Source of the DNA: Balneolia bacterium | Lineage (GTDB): Bacteria > Bacteroidota > Rhodothermia > Balneolales > Cyclonatronaceae | DNA length: 22,597 nucleotides | Reading direction: 5' to 3' | NCBI GenBank assembly: GCA_003566395.1 | Contig: PXDL01000337.1 | Location: forward strand, 1 to 22,597 | In this document: positions 12,768 to 20,625 of the stretch, piece after piece | Position numbering within the stretch: position 1 is the stretch's first letter | How the letters are laid out: each line of letters starts with the position of its first letter | The notes under the pieces: model-generated | The model's input: only the letters and a program-made list of their open reading frames with translations | The model's database searches: none | Told to the model about the DNA's origin: nothing | Translations under genes and position numbers: made by a program

Positions 12768-14618
12768 TCAGGGATTTGGAAGGATGCATTCAATAATCGC
12801 ACCGCCTTGAGTGTGGTTGTGTTGTTCGAAGTGTCCGCCGATCAGACGTGATCTGAATTCCATTATTCGAACACCTAACCCCCGGTTTAGTCTCCAGTTC
12901 GGCGGGAAACCGGTACCGTTATCCTGAATGAGTACGTGGAGATCAGATTTGGCAACCCGTAATTTCACCTGCACTTTTGAAGCCTGCCCGTGCTTTACGG
13001 CATTGTTTATGGCTTCCTGAATAATTCTGTAAATATTTTCGGCCCGGTTTCTCTCGGCGATATCTATTTCATCATCCGAATCCACACTGCATTCAATCCG
13101 GAAAAGCTTCTCGGATTGCCGGGCCAGATTTTCGATTGCGGCAACAAAACCACCGTGATCCAGATCAATTTTCACCAGCCCGCGTGCCAGGCCCCGGGAG
13201 TATTCATCGGCCTCTCTCACAAGGTCGCTAATTTCCTGCATATCGCCTGACAGTTCATGGGCTTGCTTTTCAAGTTTCACGGCAACCCTGCGGCTCAGCA
13301 TTCCTATACCGCTGAGCATCTGTCCCAGCCCGTCGTGCAAATCCTGGCCGATCCGGTGCCGCTCATGTTCGCTGATGCGCATTACTTCCTGCTCCAGCCT
13401 GCGCTCTTCGGTCATATCCCGAAGGATACCTGTAAACTTCCTCTTTCCGTCGGTATGGTATTCACTAACAGCCAGGTACATTGGAAAAACAGAGCCGTCT
13501 TTACGCTTTCCGGACACCTCCCGCCCGATTCCGATAATCTGCTTCTCACCTGTCTGCTTGTATCGTCTGATATAGCCGTCGTGCTCTTTTTTATAAGGCT
13601 GTGGCATCAGAACATGCACGTTTTTTCCCACCACTTCGCTGTCTTTAAACCCGAAAAGCTGCTCGGCAGCCTGATTGAACGTTTCGATGCTTCCACGATC
13701 ATCAATTGTTATGATGGCGTCCACGGCCGTATCAAGGATGGTGGTGGAACGGGTTTCACTTTCTATTCTTTTTCGCCTCTCAACTGCACGTAATTTTGAT
13801 GTCGCCAAAATGTCGGCAGCAATCCGAAGCACCGTGCGATCGAGGGTGATATCAATTATATTCACATGGTAGCGAAGGCGAAGAATTCCAACTGTGGCAC
13901 CCATACTGTTCAACGGAGCACAAATAAAACGAGAGCCGTCTTTAAGCTCAGGCCGGCAGTTGATGATCGGATCTCCGCATTCAACACATTCCTCATATTC
14001 CGACTTATTGCTGATTTTCCTGTCCATTCCGTGCTTCAGTGTTCCCTTCTCACTGATATACGACTGTAGGAAAAGCTCCCCTTTATCATCATACTCAAGA
14101 TAGGAGCACGTATTGGCATTGTAATACTCCGTAAGCCTGGTCATCACGCTTCCCCTTATTCCGATTTCGTCTTTATCGGAAAGTGCGATGCGGGTAAGGC
14201 TGTGGATTAGGTTGAGGCGGTCAAGCAGCTGTTCACGCATCTGCCCGTGATTGTCCCGGTGGTGATTTCGCACCAGACTTATTACATATTCAGAGAATAA
14301 ATGAAGGCTTCGGTGGGGCATCTCCACAAAGTGGTGATATCCTGTTTCGAAATCACTCCCCGAATTTTCCGACGGTATCTTCTTATCATGGCTTGCATAC
14401 AGCCAGATAAAAACCGAATCCGAACCCGTTTTTATGGCAATTTTCTCCCTGTCAGCTTCATCGATATTCAGACCGATTACTGCTTTTTGGCTGGTGAGGT
14501 CCAGCTTATTGAGTTCGGAAAATCCGGAAATCAATCGGACTTCAGCCTTCAGTTTTTCACCTGCTTCCACCAATGCCTTCCCGAAGTCGTCTGGTAATGC
14601 GAAACCGATTAACGTCAT
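12768..14618 (-). CDS. GAF-PAS histidine kinase (HisKA_3) with a FixL-like heme PAS domain
   Basis: A 616-residue cytoplasmic kinase without membrane segments. Residues 1-120 are an unrecognised domain; about 130-275 look like a GAF domain; about 290-402 are a PAS domain; 410-475 hold the HisKA_3 dimerisation helix with ERHRIGQDLHDGLGQ (phospho-acceptor His428); 515-616 are the ATPase with INNAVKHG (N box), DNGTGF and GLGVRIMEFRSRLIGG. The PAS domain keeps the FixL pattern MPQPYKKEHDGYIRRY and IIGIGREVSGKRKDG: His346 matches the FixL proximal heme ligand, and Arg352 and Arg366 match FixL Arg206 and Arg220 at identical spacing. Oxygen or another heme gas is therefore a likely signal. The GAF domain has a cysteine cluster (Cys211, 214, 221, 233). 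The start ATG at 14618 is the only reasonable one. Confidence 0.92.
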   Translation of the reverse strand: MTLIGFALPDDFGKALVEAGEKLKAEVRLISGFSELNKLDLTSQKAVIGLNIDEADREKIAIKTGSDSVFIWLYASHDKKIPSENSGSDFETGYHHFVEMPHRSLHLFSEYVISLVRNHHRDNHGQMREQLLDRLNLIHSLTRIALSDKDEIGIRGSVMTRLTEYYNANTCSYLEYDDKGELFLQSYISEKGTLKHGMDRKISNKSEYEECVECGDPIINCRPELKDGSRFICAPLNSMGATVGILRLRYHVNIIDITLDRTVLRIAADILATSKLRAVERRKRIESETRSTTILDTAVDAIITIDDRGSIETFNQAAEQLFGFKDSEVVGKNVHVLMPQPYKKEHDGYIRRYKQTGEKQIIGIGREVSGKRKDGSVFPMYLAVSEYHTDGKRKFTGILRDMTEERRLEQEVMRISEHERHRIGQDLHDGLGQMLSGIGMLSRRVAVKLEKQAHELSGDMQEISDLVREADEYSRGLARGLVKIDLDHGGFVAAIENLARQSEKLFRIECSVDSDDEIDIAERNRAENIYRIIQEAINNAVKHGQASKVQVKLRVAKSDLHVLIQDNGTGFPPNWRLNRGLGVRIMEFRSRLIGGHFEQHNHTQGGAIIECILPNP

Positions 14619-15178
14619 ATTAAGCCTTTAAATAGCTCGTCACCTTTGTAGCTTACAGTCGAATAAATACTGCGTCAGACTTCATTGTTTCAGTCTGCCT
14701 AACGTACTTATTTCGAAGGCTATTTACAATAACATAATTTGTTACAACAAGTATTTTCTGTAAAAAAGCATAGTTATAACCTGAGTTCGGTTAAAAATGT
14801 CCCTCTCTGAAGAATTAAACTTCCGGAGTGACTATTCAACTCCGGCATTTGCCGAGCCCGCATTTGTAAAAAAAACTCAGCCTACTTTGTTTATATCTTA
14901 AGAATGTCCACTGATACAGTAACCTGTAACTGCTTATCTTTTCGTCCGCACAAAAGGTAAAGGATGACTATTTCAACATGGGAGTTGCATGAATTCATCC
15001 AACCTAATGGGGTTCGATTTAGATTTACTCTAACAAAAGCAGCATATTATTCTTACAATCCACTTTCAAAGAATGTTACTGGTGTTAACCGGACACCAAT
15101 GATCGAAAATACTGGATTTTTTAGGGTTTTTAGCTTTCACCTGAAGGCTAAGCTCCAAGCTCCCGGAAGGAGTCATTA
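14619..15178. other. 560-base intergenic region, no supported gene
   Basis: The segment is AT-rich compared with its flanks. It must hold the promoter of the kinase-regulator operon. It has TTTACAA (14723-14729) and GTTACAA (14741-14747), which loosely resemble the CCTTACAA boxes upstream of the porin gene, and a perfect 7-bp hairpin CCGGAGT/ACTCCGG (14823-14829/14839-14845) without a T run. A 75-codon plus-strand frame (14964-15191) runs into the end of the DUF389 gene; its composition and sequence give no support as a gene. Another hairpin near 15129-15150 also lacks a T run. Confidence 0.5.
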
Positions 15179-16216
15179 TCACTGGAGGTAAATAACTCCC
15201 GCCATCACTGCAAGCAAAACAACCCAAAGTACAATCGCATACGGACTGAATTTTGTCTCTTCCCTTTTTTCGCGCCAGCTTTTCGGGGTAACGCCCTGGG
15301 TTAACAGGGTGAGTATGCCGGCCAGATTAAAGCATATTACGTAGGTAAAGGTTAGAATACCGGCTCTTCGGGCCAGCTCGTATTCACCTGCTCCGATAAA
15401 CAGTCCGGTTGCCACAAGCGGGGGAAGCAGGGCAACGGCCACCATCACCCCGATAACAGCTGCTGAAATTCCTCTCGTAAAGGAAAGCACCCCGGCAATA
15501 CCGGCCGCAATGCCCAGGGCTATATCTCCGTATGAAACCTCTGTCCGGGTAATCAGCTCCCTGGCATCCACTGCTACTTCAAGTATGAAGCCGAGCAGAA
15601 TGGAAAGAATGAAGGCCAGAAAAAACCCGACCGACAGCGATTTAAGCGAGCGTTTCAGCAATTTCTGATCACCCAGGGTTGTGGCCAGCGACAACCCTAC
15701 GTTCGGGCCGAGCAGGGGCGCAATTACCATAGCACCGATCACAATTGCCGGGTTATCACGAAGCATACCCGTTGCCGCCACCACCGTACTCATAGCGGTA
15801 AGCGTCAGGTAAACTCCGGATAGGTCCACCATTTCCTTGACGTCTTCATACATTTCCACCGTTGAAATCCGGTGGACTTTATCTTCATCGCCGTTTATTG
15901 AGGCCGGATAGCCTGAAGGCCTCACACCCGGATGTGAGCCGGATTCTTCTTCATCTTCTTTTTCCTTTTCCTCTGCTTTCGGTATGGTGGCCTCAACCGC
16001 AAGCAGCACGAGCCTGAATTTGTCGTAGCCCTCTCCGATATCCGAAGCCTGACTCATGATGCCTTCAGAGTATTCCACCTCGCAAAGTACACGTATGGTC
16101 TTTCCCCCGTCTTCGTTCTTTTCAAGCCACATATCAACCATGTTCTCGCGATCAAGGGATTCATCGATATCAGGCTTCTCGGGCGGACAGTAAATTTCGA
16201 TTAAACGTAGTGCCAT
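15179..16216 (-). CDS. DUF389 / TIGR00341-family membrane protein
   Basis: A 345-residue inner-membrane protein. The N-terminal about 125 residues are soluble and end in an acidic, glutamate-rich linker (about 80-95). Then come about seven hydrophobic segments between 135 and 344, including AIVIGAMVIAPLLGPNVGLSLATTLGD (quoted here only as the family hallmark around 158-184), a GIAAGIAGVLSFTRG segment and AAVIGVMVAVALLPPLVATG. The IGAMVIAPLLGP and ALLPPLVATG motifs identify the DUF389 family, whose function is not established. Start ATG at 16216. It is a single gene on the minus strand, facing away from the OmpA lipoprotein gene. The family call is secure; no function is claimed. Confidence 0.88.
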   Translation of the reverse strand: MALRLIEIYCPPEKPDIDESLDRENMVDMWLEKNEDGGKTIRVLCEVEYSEGIMSQASDIGEGYDKFRLVLLAVEATIPKAEEKEKEDEEESGSHPGVRPSGYPASINGDEDKVHRISTVEMYEDVKEMVDLSGVYLTLTAMSTVVAATGMLRDNPAIVIGAMVIAPLLGPNVGLSLATTLGDQKLLKRSLKSLSVGFFLAFILSILLGFILEVAVDARELITRTEVSYGDIALGIAAGIAGVLSFTRGISAAVIGVMVAVALLPPLVATGLFIGAGEYELARRAGILTFTYVICFNLAGILTLLTQGVTPKSWREKREETKFSPYAIVLWVVLLAVMAGVIYLQ

Positions 16217-16316
16217 AGGTCGTGATTACGCAGCCCGTTGCAGAAATGAGGCCGCCTTAAATGAAAAATGATTCCGGCAATGTTATATATCCTGCATACA
16301 TTGTATCAGAAACCAC

Positions 16317-16376
16317 GGCAAAATCGTTCTTTTGCCCGTTTTCTGCCTCTCATTAAAAATAAATCCTTCTTCCAGG
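16317..16376 (+). repeat. Intergenic repeat family, copy 3 (first half only, or diverged)
   Basis: The plus strand reads GGCAAAATCGTTCTTTTGCC and on through TTCTGCC and AAAAATAAATCCT, matching the first half of copy 1 (minus strand of 496-545) at most positions. The second half is not clearly present; a weakly similar GGTAACCGGCTTTTCTGA occurs at 16448-16465. TCAGAAA (16306-16312) and TTTCTGA (16459-16465) could be its closing arms, but that is tentative. It lies about 145-200 bases upstream of the OmpA-lipoprotein gene, in sense orientation. Apart from this copy, the 303-base gap between 16217 and 16519 shows nothing else I can support. Confidence 0.65.
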
Positions 16377-16519
16377 TAGTTCTATTAAAAGAGCTTAGGT
16401 GGACTGTATAGCCCAGCCTCCTTATATTTAAGTTATCTTAAAAATGTGGTAACCGGCTTTTCTGACAACCTAACTCTGAGCCGCTATTCTACATTCACCT
16501 AATTATACCCTAAAAAAAT

Positions 16520-17185
16520 ATGCAATCAATAAGAATTTCATCGCTACTAAAATTACTGTGCGTGCTGAGCGCACTTTCCATCGCAGCCTGCACATCTACC
16601 GGTCAGGGCGCGCTAATCGGTGCCGGGGCTGGAGCTGCCGGAGGAGCTATTGCCGGCGCAATCCTTGGTGATACCGCTAAAGGTGCTATTATCGGGGCTA
16701 CCATAGGCGGTGCCGCGGGAGCTATCATCGGTTCACAGATGGACCGCCAGAAAGAGGAACTTGAAGAAGAAATTGAAGGTGCTACGATTGAACGGGTTGG
16801 TGAGGCTATTGCCATACGCTTCGATTCGGGTCTGCTTTTCGGCTTCGATTCGTCCACCCTTTCTCCTACGGCGCAAACCAACCTCCAGTCTCTTGCTAAC
16901 AGCCTCGAGACCTACGACAATACCGATATAGTGATTGTCGGGCATACCGATTCCGTCGGATCCGAAATTTACAATCAGGGCCTGAGCGAGCGTAGAGCGC
17001 AATCAGCTGCCGATTACCTAAGCTCGATCGGCGTGGATTCATCCCGGCTAATTGTTGAAGGCCGCGGTGAAACCGAGCCTATTGCCGATAACGACACCGA
17101 CGAAGGCCGCAACCTCAACCGCCGTGTGGAAGTTGTGATTATAGCCAATGAAGAGTTTCGTGAAGAAGTCCAGGATCAATCGTAG
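16520..17185 (+). CDS. OmpA-family outer-membrane lipoprotein with glycine-zipper segment
   Basis: A 221-residue lipoprotein. The signal peptide ends in the lipobox SIAAC, with Cys24 as the lipidated residue. Residues 30-72 are a glycine/alanine zipper (ALIGAGAGAAGGAIAGAILG and a second, similar stretch) as in YMGG-like proteins. After a charged linker comes the OmpA peptidoglycan-binding domain (about 95-212) with GFDSSTLSPTAQ, VIVGHTDSVGSEIYNQGLSE, RRAQSAADYL, and NLNRRVEVVI, containing the Asp and Arg that hold diaminopimelate. It probably tethers the outer membrane to the cell wall, comparable to Pal or YiaD. It ends in a strong terminator and is monocistronic. Confidence 0.93.
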   Translation: MQSIRISSLLKLLCVLSALSIAACTSTGQGALIGAGAGAAGGAIAGAILGDTAKGAIIGATIGGAAGAIIGSQMDRQKEELEEEIEGATIERVGEAIAIRFDSGLLFGFDSSTLSPTAQTNLQSLANSLETYDNTDIVIVGHTDSVGSEIYNQGLSERRAQSAADYLSSIGVDSSRLIVEGRGETEPIADNDTDEGRNLNRRVEVVIIANEEFREEVQDQS

Positions 17186-17195
17186 TCGCATACTG

Positions 17196-17225
17196 AAAAA
17201 GCGGAATTAAAATTCCGCTTTTTTT
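17196..17225 (+). terminator. Intrinsic terminator of the OmpA-lipoprotein gene
   Basis: AAAAAGCGGAATT (17196-17208) and AATTCCGCTTTTT (17211-17223) form a perfect stem, with a tract of seven T closing it (17219-17225). It lies 10 bases past the stop codon. The A tract on the other side would let it work on both strands. Confidence 0.93.
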
Positions 17226-17348
17226 AGACATAGTGAATGGCAGCGTTGGTTTCAGGGTTTTATTACTAATTTTCCATGTTACAACAACAATCGGAAGTCA
17301 TTGAAATAATTCTCTTTAATTAACTTATATCTTTAATTCCAGACTCTT

Positions 17349-17777
17349 ATGTTTAGTTTTTCACAGACAATGCGCGACACGGGTTACCTGATAATCCGCG
17401 TGGGAATTGGTTTTATGATTATGCTCCACGGCTTCCCGAAAATTATGGGCGGACCGGAAACCTGGGAACAGATCGGCGGAGCCATGGGTAACCTGGGTAT
17501 TACCTTCGCCCCTGTCTTCTGGGGATTAATGGCAGCTTTAACCGAATTTTTGGGCGGCATTTGCCTGATGCTCGGGCTTTTCCATCGTATAGCTGCACTG
17601 TTTCTTACATTTACGATGTTTGTAGCCGTAGTCATGCACATTTCAATTGGAGACCCTTTTATGCCCAAAATTGCTTATCCGCTTGAGCTCGGCATCGTTT
17701 TCATCGGCCTGTTTTTTATGGGTCCGCGAAAATGGGCAATAGATAACGTTATAAGAAAGAAGAAGCAGGATTTGTGA
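17349..17777 (+). CDS. DoxX-family inner-membrane protein
   Basis: A 142-residue protein with four hydrophobic segments at about 10-28, 52-75, 80-99 and 108-124. The opening LIIRVGIGFMIMLHGFPKI, then WEQIGGAMGNLGI and ALTEFLGGICLMLGLFHRIAA are typical of DoxX/YphA-type membrane proteins. DoxX was named from an archaeal terminal oxidase complex, and bacterial relatives have been tied to redox and thiol stress, but most have no proven activity. It ends in a basic cytoplasmic tail (IRKKKQ). The AT-rich 120-base leader probably holds its promoter. A strong terminator follows, shared with the converging peptidase gene. Confidence 0.88.
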   Translation: MFSFSQTMRDTGYLIIRVGIGFMIMLHGFPKIMGGPETWEQIGGAMGNLGITFAPVFWGLMAALTEFLGGICLMLGLFHRIAALFLTFTMFVAVVMHISIGDPFMPKIAYPLELGIVFIGLFFMGPRKWAIDNVIRKKKQDL

Positions 17778-17794
17778 TAACGAATTACCCTATC

Positions 17795-17830
17795 AAAAAA
17801 AGCCTGACTGCCAACGGTCAGGCTTTTTTT
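17795..17830. terminator. Bidirectional intrinsic terminator between the DoxX and S46 peptidase genes
   Basis: AAAAAAAGCCTGAC (17795-17808) and GTCAGGCTTTTTTT (17817-17830) are perfectly complementary across an 8-base loop, with seven A on one side and seven T on the other. It serves the DoxX gene on the plus strand and the peptidase gene on the minus strand. Confidence 0.95.
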
Positions 17831-17866
17831 GTTTCAGGAAATTTTCTTTTTCCGGCTCAGTTGTAA

Positions 17867-20062
17867 TCAGGGTGATGTCAGCTCTTCCACAATACGTTCG
17901 GCCCGGTAGATATGGCGCAGGGCTTCGAGCATTCCGCGCGAATCGACGGATATAGCGCGCGCGTGGGTGTCGGTATAGATGAAATCACCGGAAAGTGATT
18001 CAATATTCCCGTCAAAAATAAGTCCGACCAGTTCAAGATCGATAGACAAAAGTGGTGAACCGGAATTCCCGCCTATAATGTCATTGGTTGAGACCAGATT
18101 CAGCCGTGTCGAGAGGTCAAAACTGCGGGGCAGGGTGTACCAGTTTGCCGGAATCGTCCACGGCTCTTCCCTGCCGTGCGCATGGTGCCGGTTGAAAAGT
18201 CCGTAGAACGTGGTAAAGGCAGGAGCTCGTGTGCCGTTGTAATCATATGAAGCCACGCGTCCGTCCTGGAGACGAAGCGAAAATGTGGCGTCCGGCGGAA
18301 CCGAAGTGCCGTGAATTTCAAAACGTGCCAGACCTATCTGGCGCTTCAGTCGCTCTTCCTGTTCTTCGAACCCGGCCATTCGTCCGTTTAGCTGTTCGAA
18401 ATGCGGACCATATGCCAGTCCGAAGGCTACGCCGGGATCGTTTTCATCCACGCCGTTTTCCAGCATCGCCAAGGTAGCTTCAATGCTGGTAAGACCGGAT
18501 GCCGACATGATTTCCTCCGCAAAAGCTTCGGGGTCCAGACCACCGCTAACATCGCTAAAACGAACCGGTTGATGCTCATCGCCTGCCGCCACCTCGCCGG
18601 TCGCCTGAATGCGTTTCATCCTTGTTTTGATCATTTCAAGCTCAAGTTCTTCCGGCCACTCTATGGTTCGCTGTATCAGCGATTCGTAAAATGAAGCCGC
18701 CTGTCGGTTGCCCCTTTCCTGCGCAGCCTTAATCTGCCCAAGAAGTACAGCCCGCTGAAGCGTTCCCGACGAGAGAATTGTGCCGGGATTCAACCCTAAG
18801 AGCGCCTGATAAGCCGACTTAAAGCTGCGTTTCTCTTCTACCAGAGCTTCTATTTTTTCATGCGTGTCCCCAAACTGCCCGGACAGAGCCTCATCTCCGG
18901 TTATAGTTTCTCTGAATCTGAGCTCCGCCTGATTCCGACGCCCCATAAAATAATCATCTTCAAGGGTTTCCAGCGCGCCTGTATAGGCCTTAACCGCATT
19001 TTGGAGCTGGAAAACGTAGTTTCGCAATTCCAGCCCGGCGGCCTGATCCGGGTCTATTTCCATAAATGTGAGAAAGTCAGTGGCCACATTATCAAGCAGC
19101 GACAAGAATGCAGGGTGAGCAACATCACGCTCATACTCAAGCTGTGCGATGGTGAGCAACCGATCTGTTGAACCGGGGTTTCCAACCACAAAAACCGCAT
19201 CTCCTTCTCGCGCGCCTCTTTCCGACCAGTTGAAGTAATATTCAGGCTCAAGAGGCCGCCCCAGGTCGTCATACGCGCGGAGCAGCGCCATATCGAGGGT
19301 GTAGCGCGGATAGGTAAAATTATCGGGATCGCCGCCGAAGTACCCGATTTCCAGCTCGGGCACCATCACCAGACGCACATCGTCGTAGCGGTGCCATGTG
19401 TAAGCAGAATAAAGGGCTCCGTTGTACAAACCGATGACTTCAACTACAATATTATCATCCCTCAAGTTGTTCTGAATGCGCTCTTTTTCCAGCTCCTTGG
19501 CCGCTTCAATTACAGAAGAAGTCCGATCTTCATCATCCATATCGTTGAGGGCGGTCTGTATGGCATAGGTTACATCCTCTATGCCGATCAGCTGATCCAC
19601 ATAAAAGCCTTCAATTTTCCGCTCGTCGGATAGCGTACTCGCATAGAATCCGTCGTCGGTGAGGTTTTCTCCTTCCAGAGTAACCGCAAGAACCTCGTCG
19701 CGGGTGCAGTGATGATTGGTAAGAATTAGTCCCCTCGGAGAAACAAAAGAACCCGAACAGTTCGGAAGACGGACCGTACCCCGTTTGGCTTTTCGCTTCC
19801 AGTCGTCGGTTAGATCAAGACCGTACTCCTCCATAAAATAGGAAGAGGGGGCGTGCTCAAACGTCCACATTTTACCGTTATCAAACGGTTGAGGCTCAAC
19901 TACGGGGTAGCTGCGTTCAACAGCATCCGAAGTCTTTGCGGGGGCTGATTCCTGAGGAGTTTCCTGTACGGACGATGGCGTTGTACAGGAAATCGTTACA
20001 ACTGCTAATATCAAAAAAGCCGTACTGAGCGGCTGTGAAAGTAACTTTCGGATCATAAGCAT
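17867..20062 (-). CDS. S46-family dipeptidyl-peptidase, DPP7-type
   Basis: An exported serine peptidase of 731 residues from the ATG at 20062; six bases further in, a second ATG is also possible, and 27 upstream in-frame codons do not look like a signal peptide. The signal ends TISC with Cys26, so it may be a lipoprotein, although the lipobox is not ideal. S46 hallmarks are GLILTNHHC (catalytic His), the DPDNFTYPRYTLD region (catalytic Asp) and GGNSGSPLL with Ser667. Eighteen residues after the serine is Gly685 (GLIFDGN). This position is Gly in DPP7 (hydrophobic P1) and Arg in DPP11 (acidic P1), so DPP7-like specificity is expected. The two cysteines of NCSGSF and NHHC can form the family's disulfide. 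It cleaves dipeptides from imported or surface peptides for nutrition. Confidence 0.93.
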   Translation of the reverse strand: MLMIRKLLSQPLSTAFLILAVVTISCTTPSSVQETPQESAPAKTSDAVERSYPVVEPQPFDNGKMWTFEHAPSSYFMEEYGLDLTDDWKRKAKRGTVRLPNCSGSFVSPRGLILTNHHCTRDEVLAVTLEGENLTDDGFYASTLSDERKIEGFYVDQLIGIEDVTYAIQTALNDMDDEDRTSSVIEAAKELEKERIQNNLRDDNIVVEVIGLYNGALYSAYTWHRYDDVRLVMVPELEIGYFGGDPDNFTYPRYTLDMALLRAYDDLGRPLEPEYYFNWSERGAREGDAVFVVGNPGSTDRLLTIAQLEYERDVAHPAFLSLLDNVATDFLTFMEIDPDQAAGLELRNYVFQLQNAVKAYTGALETLEDDYFMGRRNQAELRFRETITGDEALSGQFGDTHEKIEALVEEKRSFKSAYQALLGLNPGTILSSGTLQRAVLLGQIKAAQERGNRQAASFYESLIQRTIEWPEELELEMIKTRMKRIQATGEVAAGDEHQPVRFSDVSGGLDPEAFAEEIMSASGLTSIEATLAMLENGVDENDPGVAFGLAYGPHFEQLNGRMAGFEEQEERLKRQIGLARFEIHGTSVPPDATFSLRLQDGRVASYDYNGTRAPAFTTFYGLFNRHHAHGREEPWTIPANWYTLPRSFDLSTRLNLVSTNDIIGGNSGSPLLSIDLELVGLIFDGNIESLSGDFIYTDTHARAISVDSRGMLEALRHIYRAERIVEELTSP

Positions 20063-20153
20063 GGGATTGGTTAGGTCTGTAAATGTACAGATATTTTTAT
20101 TTCGATTTCGGCCGGTCCATCCCTGATTATATGAAATATTCACCCTAAAATAA

Positions 20154-20286
20154 TAGCAGGCTTTGCAAAACCGATCTTTTGTCTTATCTCAAAAATAAAA
20201 TCCTCGAATTGACAGGCTGCGTTGCCGTTTCATTTTGGTTCCGGCGTTGATTCCGACTGCAATTCCTTGTTTGCCAAAGCCTGCTA
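20154..20286 (+). repeat. Intergenic repeat family, copy 2 (inverted-repeat ends)
   Basis: The 133-base segment begins TAGCAGGCTTTG (20154-20165) and ends CAAAGCCTGCTA (20275-20286), a perfect 12-bp inverted repeat. Its body matches copy 1 (minus strand of 410-551), including AAATCCTCGAAT and GGTTCCGGCGTTGA. Where copy 1 has AGAAGG/CCTTCT at its ends, this copy has AGCAGG/CCTGCT, a compensatory pair. It begins about 90 bases upstream of the peptidase start and points towards the LolA-like gene. Confidence 0.82.
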
Positions 20287-20625
20287 ACGCTCAACTATAC
20301 AGGTCGTTACCGCGCTTACATTAGGGGGGATTGGTCAGACTTGCTTAACAAGGTGTAATCCTTCCATGAAGCGTATTTCGGTTTATATACGCATTTCTAA
20401 ATGATAGCATGCAGGATTATAAAACAGCTTCTCATTTTAATCTAAAACCGGCGACAACGAGCATAAATTAATGCGCATTTTTCTTACTTGCAGAAAACCC
20501 CTGAAAAGTTTCGTTTTGCTAATCCGCCTCAATCGTTACATTATAGTATAGATTACAACATGAGAAGGCATCAGGGCCAAACGGCCGGTGGTGTCCGATT
20601 TTTTTAACCCAATAAAACTCTACTC
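20287..20625. other. 339-base intergenic region before the LolA-like gene
   Basis: No gene is supported. It holds a small inverted repeat GCGTAT/ATACGC near 20369-20390, AT-rich stretches, and a short GGCC-AAAC-GGCC hairpin near 20576-20587 followed some 20 bases later by seven T, just before the start of the LolA-like gene. The promoter of that gene must lie here, but I see no clear -7/-33 pair. Confidence 0.4.

Noticed and set aside
13257..13793. 178-codon plus-strand frame inside the kinase gene
   Set aside because: It lies wholly within the PAS and HisKA_3 coding region of the kinase and has no own ribosome site or recognisable domain.
14723..14747. TTTACAA and GTTACAA upstream of the kinase as further regulator boxes (autoregulation)
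   Set aside because: They share only the ACAA/TTACAA core, are 18 rather than 23 bases apart, and the region is AT-rich, so chance is likely.
15129..15150. 10-bp hairpin as terminator of the DUF389 gene
   Set aside because: The stem is good but the loop is only two to four bases and no T run follows on the minus strand.
14964..15191. 75-codon plus-strand frame before the DUF389 gene
   Set aside because: Not recognisable, AT-rich, overlaps the 3' end of the DUF389 gene and has only a weak ribosome site. Kept only as part of the intergenic description.
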